A DNA stretch of 10,131 nt from Candidatus Methanocorpusculum equi (GTDB taxonomy: Archaea; Halobacteriota; Methanomicrobia; Methanomicrobiales; Methanocorpusculaceae). The notes beneath the pieces were generated by a model that saw only the letters and a program-made list of their open reading frames with translations, was not told where the DNA came from and did no database searches. Location: NCBI GenBank assembly GCA_018065685.1, contig JAGHSU010000005.1, positions 1 through 10,131 of the forward strand, in the 5' to 3' direction. Shown here piece after piece: positions 6,900 to 10,131 of this stretch (its first letter is position 1; each line of letters starts with the position of its first letter). The translations under genes were made by a program, and so were the position numbers.

Positions 6900-8464
6900 A
6901 TGACAGATAAATTCAGACATGAACATGATTTGTTAGGCGACATGATGGTACCTGCAGATGCATACTATGGAGTTCAGACAATGCGCGCAATTGAAGACTT
7001 CCCGATTACAGGTCTTAAGATTGACCGGGCGCTCATCATGGCGATGGCAATTGTCAAAAAAGCCGCTGCCCACGCAAATATGGATGTGGGTCTGCTCCCG
7101 GAGGATAAGGCACACGCTATCATGGATGCGGCAACGGAAATCATTGAACACATAGATTTGCACAAATGGTTCGTTGTGACCCGATTCAGGGAGGGGCGGG
7201 AACATCCATTAACATGAATACCAACGAGGTGATTGCAAACAGGGCGCTTGAACTCCTCGGTGAAGAGAAAGGAAACTACAAAATAATCTCTCCGAACACC
7301 CATGTTAATATGAGCCAGTCAACAAATGATGCATTCCCCTGCGGACTCCATCTCGCGGCAATAATCAGACTGGATATGCTGATTGGAAACCTTGAAAAAC
7401 TTATTGAGTCATTTGAAAACAAGGCAAAGGAGTTTGGAAACGCCATCAAAATGGGACGCACACATCTGCAGGATGCAGTCCCCATCCGCTTTTCACAGGA
7501 GTTCCTGGCATATGCCGCGGGGTTAAAGCGCGACCTTGTCCGGATTAAAAAAGTACAGGAGAACCTGTACGGGGTCAATATGGGGGCAACGGCAGTGGGT
7601 ACCGGACTGAATGCAGACCCTGCATACATAGAAGCCGTCGGCAGATATCTGGCTCTTTACAGCAGAAAACCGGTATACATCGTGGAGAATCTGGTTGACG
7701 GAACGCAGAATACCGATGCCTATACCGAAACCTCGTCCACTCTTAAAATCTGTATGCTCAATCTTTCAAAGATAGCAAATGATCTCCGTCTTATGGCATC
7801 GGGTCCGCGGTGCGGTCTTGGAGAACTTAAGCTTCCTGCATGCCAGCCGGGGTCATCAATAATGCCCGGGAAAGTCAATCCGGTAATGGCTGAAGTGGTC
7901 AACCAGATTGCATTCCAGGTTACCGGGAATGACCTTACTATCTCTATGGCAAGTGAGGCGGGGCAGTTTGAGCTCAATGTTATGGAGCCGGTCCTGACGT
8001 TCAATCTGCTGCAGTCCATAAACATTATGACAAACGTTCTTCACGTGTTTAAAATTCACTGTATTGACGGGATTACGATTAATGCTGAACGCGGACGCGA
8101 GTATGTTGAAAAGAGTGTCGGCACCATCACCGCAATCAACCCCTATATCGGTTACGAGCAGGCGTCTCAGATTGCAAATGAGGCAATCATTACCGGACGT
8201 CCGGTCCGTGAACTGGTAAAGGAGAGGGGAATTCTGACTGACGAGGAGATGGAAATCATCTTAAATCCTGAAAACATGACAACACCGGGAATCTCCGGTG
8301 CAGAAGTTCTCGGGGATAAATTCCATCTGAAACAGTCACAGGTGGACGGGAAAAAGACCATCCCTGAAGAGCTGAAGGCAGAAGATGCCGACAAATCCCT
8401 TGCCGCGCTTCTTAGGGAAAATGAACTGCTTGCGGGTCGCGGAATTGCCGGAGCGGGCTGGTAA
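6900..8464 (+). pseudogene. aspA: Aspartate ammonia-lyase, disrupted by a one-base frameshift
   Basis: Aspartate ammonia-lyase reversibly converts L-aspartate to fumarate and ammonia. The sequence follows the Bacillus-type enzyme closely from LLGDMMVPADAYYGVQT (residues 11-27) onward. The first frame (6900-7217) encodes the family sequence only to FVV at about 7176; the second frame resumes exactly with DPIQGGAGTSINMN at 7178. One lost base, for example GTGGAC reduced to GTGAC, accounts for this. Rejoined, the protein is about 521 aa. Active-site parts are intact: T102-S103, the SPNTHVNMSQSTND stretch (S141, T142), and the GSSIMPGKVNP signature at 318-328, whose flexible loop carries the catalytic Ser. 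The GHxxxx QNTDAY and MEPV stretches favour AspA over fumarase. The ATG at 7166 opening the second frame is accidental. About 12 residues just before the break (EHIDLHKW) depart from the usual GKxHDQ. The last 47 residues extend past the normal family end. Unit ends before an oligo-T stretch. Confidence 0.88.
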
Positions 8465-8488
8465 GGCCGAAGAATCGGGCAGACCCTT

Positions 8489-8506
8489 ATTATTTTTTCG
8501 CGTTTT
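8489..8506 (+). terminator. Oligo-T termination stretch after aspA
   Basis: A T-rich tract (T6 at 8493-8498 and T4 at 8503-8506) begins about 25 nt after the aspA stop, without a strong hairpin. Archaeal RNA polymerase can stop on oligo-T alone, and a new promoter follows directly, so the two genes are probably separate transcripts. Confidence 0.4.
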
Positions 8507-8516
8507 AACCGGCGTG

Positions 8517-8523
8517 TTTAAAT
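8517..8523 (+). promoter_or_regulatory. TATA-like box of the DUF2150 gene
   Basis: TTTAAAT is centred 36 nt before ATG 8556, predicting a start near 8546 and a leader of about 10 nt. The leader has only a weak purine stretch (GTAGAG) and no clear Shine-Dalgarno match. Confidence 0.4.
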
Positions 8524-8555
8524 CGGAATAAACCACATCTATTTGTAGAGATTGT

Positions 8556-9203
8556 ATGGCAGCAAAAAAATCCAAAAAAAGTACAGAAGCAGCTGCAGAG
8601 GATGCACCGAAATTATTCTACATCTTCTATAATCAGGAACGCTGGGACAACTGGCTCAACTCCTTAAAGGCGGCGGATTTTGACGGAGACGAAAATTCAG
8701 AGGATATGCCAGAAGGATTCAGACTTCTTGACGGCTTATCGGATGATATCACGCTTGGTGTGATTAAGGTCATCAGACTGTATCAGAATCAGCGCTTTAC
8801 TGTTGAAGAGTCGCGCACCAAAATCCGCGACATTGAAGCGATTGTCATGGGTGAGGTAACTGACGGGATGCTTGCAGAAATAATCGGCTCGATGCAGATT
8901 TCGATGCTTGTTTTATTCTCTGCGGCGCAGAAATATCTTGAAGGCTCCTCTCCTGCGGCAGAAACAGTCAAGGACCTGGTAAAGGAAGGCAGAAAGGTTG
9001 TTGACAAAGACCCTGAAGAAGCACTTGATATTGCATCGTCCATCGGTTCTGCGGTTATCAACGGCACATCCTGCTACGGCAAATATGTCAAGGATACGGA
9101 TGAACCGACACTCTTTGACGAGTGGCTGGTTGAGGTTGAACGCATTGCCGACGCGATGAAGTCGTTAAAGGACTTCGATGAGGTCGCCGGAGAAGCCCAG
9201 TGA
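8556..9203 (+). CDS. DUF2150 family protein, archaeal, function unknown
   Basis: A 215-aa soluble protein. A Lys/Ala-rich N-terminus (residues 2-18) precedes FYIFYNQERWDNWLNSLK (about 22-39), which together with the later VIRLYQNQRFTVEESRTKIRDIEAIV stretch (about 71-96) I recognise as the DUF2150 family of methanogens and relatives. The recognition is from memory and no function is established. The rest is mostly amphipathic helix with many acidic residues: MLAEIIGSMQISMLVLFSAAQKYL (about 106-129) is the most hydrophobic part but looks like a buried helix, not a membrane span. No catalytic motif is visible. The next gene starts on the overlapping GTGA of this stop codon, so the two proteins are likely made together and may act in one complex. 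Confidence 0.8.
   Translation: MAAKKSKKSTEAAAEDAPKLFYIFYNQERWDNWLNSLKAADFDGDENSEDMPEGFRLLDGLSDDITLGVIKVIRLYQNQRFTVEESRTKIRDIEAIVMGEVTDGMLAEIIGSMQISMLVLFSAAQKYLEGSSPAAETVKDLVKEGRKVVDKDPEEALDIASSIGSAVINGTSCYGKYVKDTDEPTLFDEWLVEVERIADAMKSLKDFDEVAGEAQ
9189..9194 (+). promoter_or_regulatory. Ribosome binding site that sets the GTG start at 9200
   Basis: GGAGAA lies 5 nt before GTG 9200, inside the last codons of the DUF2150 gene. It supports the GTG start overlapping the DUF2150 stop (GTGA). Confidence 0.55.
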
Positions 9204-9652
9204 TTGCAGACAGGGCACGGTTCCGCTACATTAAAAAACTTCAGCGTGCGGCAGGCTACCGTCTGCCGGACGGTGCATTTCACCCGGCAAACCTCGAGGC
9301 AATCTCGGGTTCGATGAATATTGACGGACTCGATCCCGGAACACGGGAACAGGTCCTCCGCTTTTACAAGGACTTTCTGCAGTGCGGATGCAAGGATGCG
9401 CCGCTTTGCGGATGTCCGGAGCGCAAATTTGTTATCTGTATCTTAGAGCTTCGTGAGATGGGATTAAATCACAAGGAGATTTCCCGTCACCTGCTCGACG
9501 AGTACGGAGTAGAACTCTTTCCTGCCGACATCCTGAGTTTTCTGGAGGATTCGGTACATCTGCTGGAAGCGGTCCGCGGCGTGGCGTCTCTTGCAAAAGA
9601 GGACGAGCTTGCGGCAAAGACGGATACACATATTAAGGAAATATCCCGATAA
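9200..9652 (+). CDS. Small Cys-rich protein with CxC-x5-CxC motif, DUF5814-like
   Basis: A 150-aa soluble protein of unknown function. Four Cys at residues 62, 64, 70 and 72 form CxC-x5-CxC followed by PERK, likely a zinc or Fe-S site. Residues 76-125 form a helical region (ILELREMGLNHKEISRHLLDEYG, then FPADILSFLEDSVHLLEAV) with a resolvase- or HTH-like look. This arrangement reminds me of the C-terminal Cys-containing segment of archaeal DUF5814 helicase proteins, here standing alone with no helicase domain; that link is from memory and uncertain. The N-terminal basic stretch (RARFRYIKKLQRAAGYR, residues 5-21) could bind nucleic acid. The start is GTG 9200, overlapping the DUF2150 stop by the shared GTGA, with a good ribosome binding site. 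A strong terminator follows 50 nt after the stop, so these two genes form a closed two-gene unit. Confidence 0.7.
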   Translation: MIADRARFRYIKKLQRAAGYRLPDGAFHPANLEAISGSMNIDGLDPGTREQVLRFYKDFLQCGCKDAPLCGCPERKFVICILELREMGLNHKEISRHLLDEYGVELFPADILSFLEDSVHLLEAVRGVASLAKEDELAAKTDTHIKEISR

Positions 9653-9702
9653 TACCGTCTATTACATATCCGTACAGTGTTTTTCCCGGAATCAAAACCG
9701 CT

Positions 9703-9727
9703 GTATCCGGTCCGGATACTTTTTTTT
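9703..9727 (+). terminator. Hairpin plus T8 intrinsic terminator
   Basis: GTATCCG (9703-9709) and CGGATAC (9713-9719) form a perfect 7-bp stem with a 3-nt loop, followed at once by eight T residues (9720-9727). This closes the DUF2150/Cys-rich unit. Confidence 0.85.
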
Positions 9728-9739
9728 AAATTTTAAAGG

Positions 9740-9746
9740 AAAAAAA
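9740..9746 (-). terminator. Oligo-T terminator of glutamate dehydrogenase
   Basis: On the - strand a T7 run begins 3 nt after the dehydrogenase stop codon (9750-9752), and a second T-rich stretch and the 9719-9703 hairpin lie just beyond. Archaeal polymerase would stop here. The region therefore protects both convergent genes. Confidence 0.5.
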
Positions 9747-9749
9747 GTA

Positions 9750-10131
9750 TTAAGCCCATCCGCGGGCTTTCATTCCTTCGACAACACGGGACACCGCGAC
9801 AACATATGCTGCCTGGCGCATGTTAATCTTGTATTTCTGTGATGCATCGTAGACATTGTGGTATGCTGCAGTCATTGCATTGTCAAGCTTTGCATAGACA
9901 TCTTCGAGTGTCCAGTAGTGCATATACATATTCTGTACCATCTCATAGTAGGAGACGGTAACTCCTCCTGCATTACAGAGGAAGTCGGGGATGACATGAA
10001 CGCCTTTCTCATAGAGAATTGCATCTGCATCGGGGGTGGTCGGGCCGTTTGCAAGCTCCATTAAGACTTTTACGCTGCTGTTGACGTTCTTCACAACATC
10101 TGCGTTGATTGCCCCCTCATCAGGGGCTGCA
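9750..10131 (-). CDS. gdhA: Glutamate dehydrogenase, C-terminal part (runs off window)
   Basis: C-terminal 126 residues of a Glu/Leu/Phe/Val-type dehydrogenase, which interconverts glutamate and 2-oxoglutarate plus ammonia with NAD(P)H. The reading frame stays open to the window edge; the GTG at 10094 is an internal codon, since the frame upstream reads GAINADVVKNV, in keeping with the family. Recognisable stretches are ELANGPTTPDAD, DFLCNAGGVTVSYYEMVQN (the end of the nucleotide-binding domain and the returning active-site cleft), and the C-terminal MRQAAYVVAVSRVVEGMKARGW helix, a hallmark of hexameric GDH. NAD versus NADP preference cannot be judged because the cofactor loop is outside the window. 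It converges on the DUF2150 unit with terminators between. Together with aspA it suggests ammonia-linked amino acid metabolism, but the genes are separately transcribed. Confidence 0.95.
   Translation of the reverse strand, partial: AAPDEGAINADVVKNVNSSVKVLMELANGPTTPDADAILYEKGVHVIPDFLCNAGGVTVSYYEMVQNMYMHYWTLEDVYAKLDNAMTAAYHNVYDASQKYKINMRQAAYVVAVSRVVEGMKARGWA

Noticed and set aside
7166..7177. ATG 7166 as the true start of a separate lyase gene
   Set aside because: The four residues it adds (MVRC) are out-of-frame reading of the upstream gene; homology resumes only at 7178, so this is a frameshift remnant.
7165..7185. Programmed ribosomal frameshift in aspA
   Set aside because: A -1 shift would be required, and no slippery heptamer is present at GTT GTG ACC.
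6900..8464. Class II fumarase instead of aspartase
   Set aside because: The family signature is shared, but the flanking sequence follows Bacillus aspartase almost throughout, including QNTDAYTE and the TSxNMNxNEV region.
53..9629. Many opposite-strand ORFs inside the called genes
   Set aside because: They are low-complexity Ser/Arg-rich or Cys-rich antisense readings with no family resemblance or ribosome sites, overlying well-supported genes.

Overview
The window looks like a chromosomal segment of a methanogenic euryarchaeon. The closest fit is the order Methanomicrobiales, but that placement is from memory of protein similarity and gene order, not a database search. The evidence is a gene for coenzyme F420 synthesis (cofC), a euryarchaeal type IV pilin N-terminus, a methanogen-type adhesin-like secreted protein with beta-helix and InlB-like repeats, DUF2150 next to a small Cys-rich archaeal protein, and archaeal signals (TATA boxes about 25 nt upstream of starts, GGTGA-type ribosome binding sites, oligo-T terminators). 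No tRNA, rRNA, CRISPR array, IS element or integrase was recognised. The only gene-free stretch near 300 bases is 6612-6899 between two divergent genes.

Region 1 (41-2879, + strand) is a tight four-gene unit: a CDP-alcohol phosphatidyltransferase (probable archaeal phospholipid head-group enzyme), cofC (2-phospho-L-lactate guanylyltransferase), a TPR protein interrupted by an in-frame TAA, and a small PsiE-like membrane protein. Gaps are 3 nt, an overlap, and 0 nt, so co-transcription and translational coupling are likely. The unit ends in a structured, T-rich convergent terminator.

Region 2 (6611-2991, - strand) starts with a leaderless-looking promoter, then a 137-aa type IV pilin-like protein, an adhesin-like secreted protein of about 740-766 aa with no visible C-terminal anchor, and a WalJ/YycJ-like metallo-beta-lactamase-fold hydrolase carrying an unusual five-Cys insertion. 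The pilin and adhesin may form a surface-attachment module; the hydrolase may only share the transcript.

Region 3 (6900-9652, + strand) has an aspartate ammonia-lyase gene (aspA) broken by a one-base loss near 7176-7178, then, after an oligo-T stretch and a new promoter, a DUF2150 gene overlapping a small CxC-x5-CxC protein gene. A textbook hairpin plus T8 terminator follows. Region 4 (10131-9750, - strand) is the C-terminal part of a glutamate dehydrogenase that runs off the window. AspA and GDH both handle ammonia and C4/C5 amino acids, but they are on opposite strands and need not be co-regulated.

The most notable points are two otherwise well-preserved genes each broken by a single change (TPR nonsense codon, aspA frameshift), the Cys-cluster insertion in the hydrolase, the anchorless Cys-rich adhesin behind a pilin, and the DUF2150/Cys-rich pair. 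No clearly new defence or mobile system is visible.
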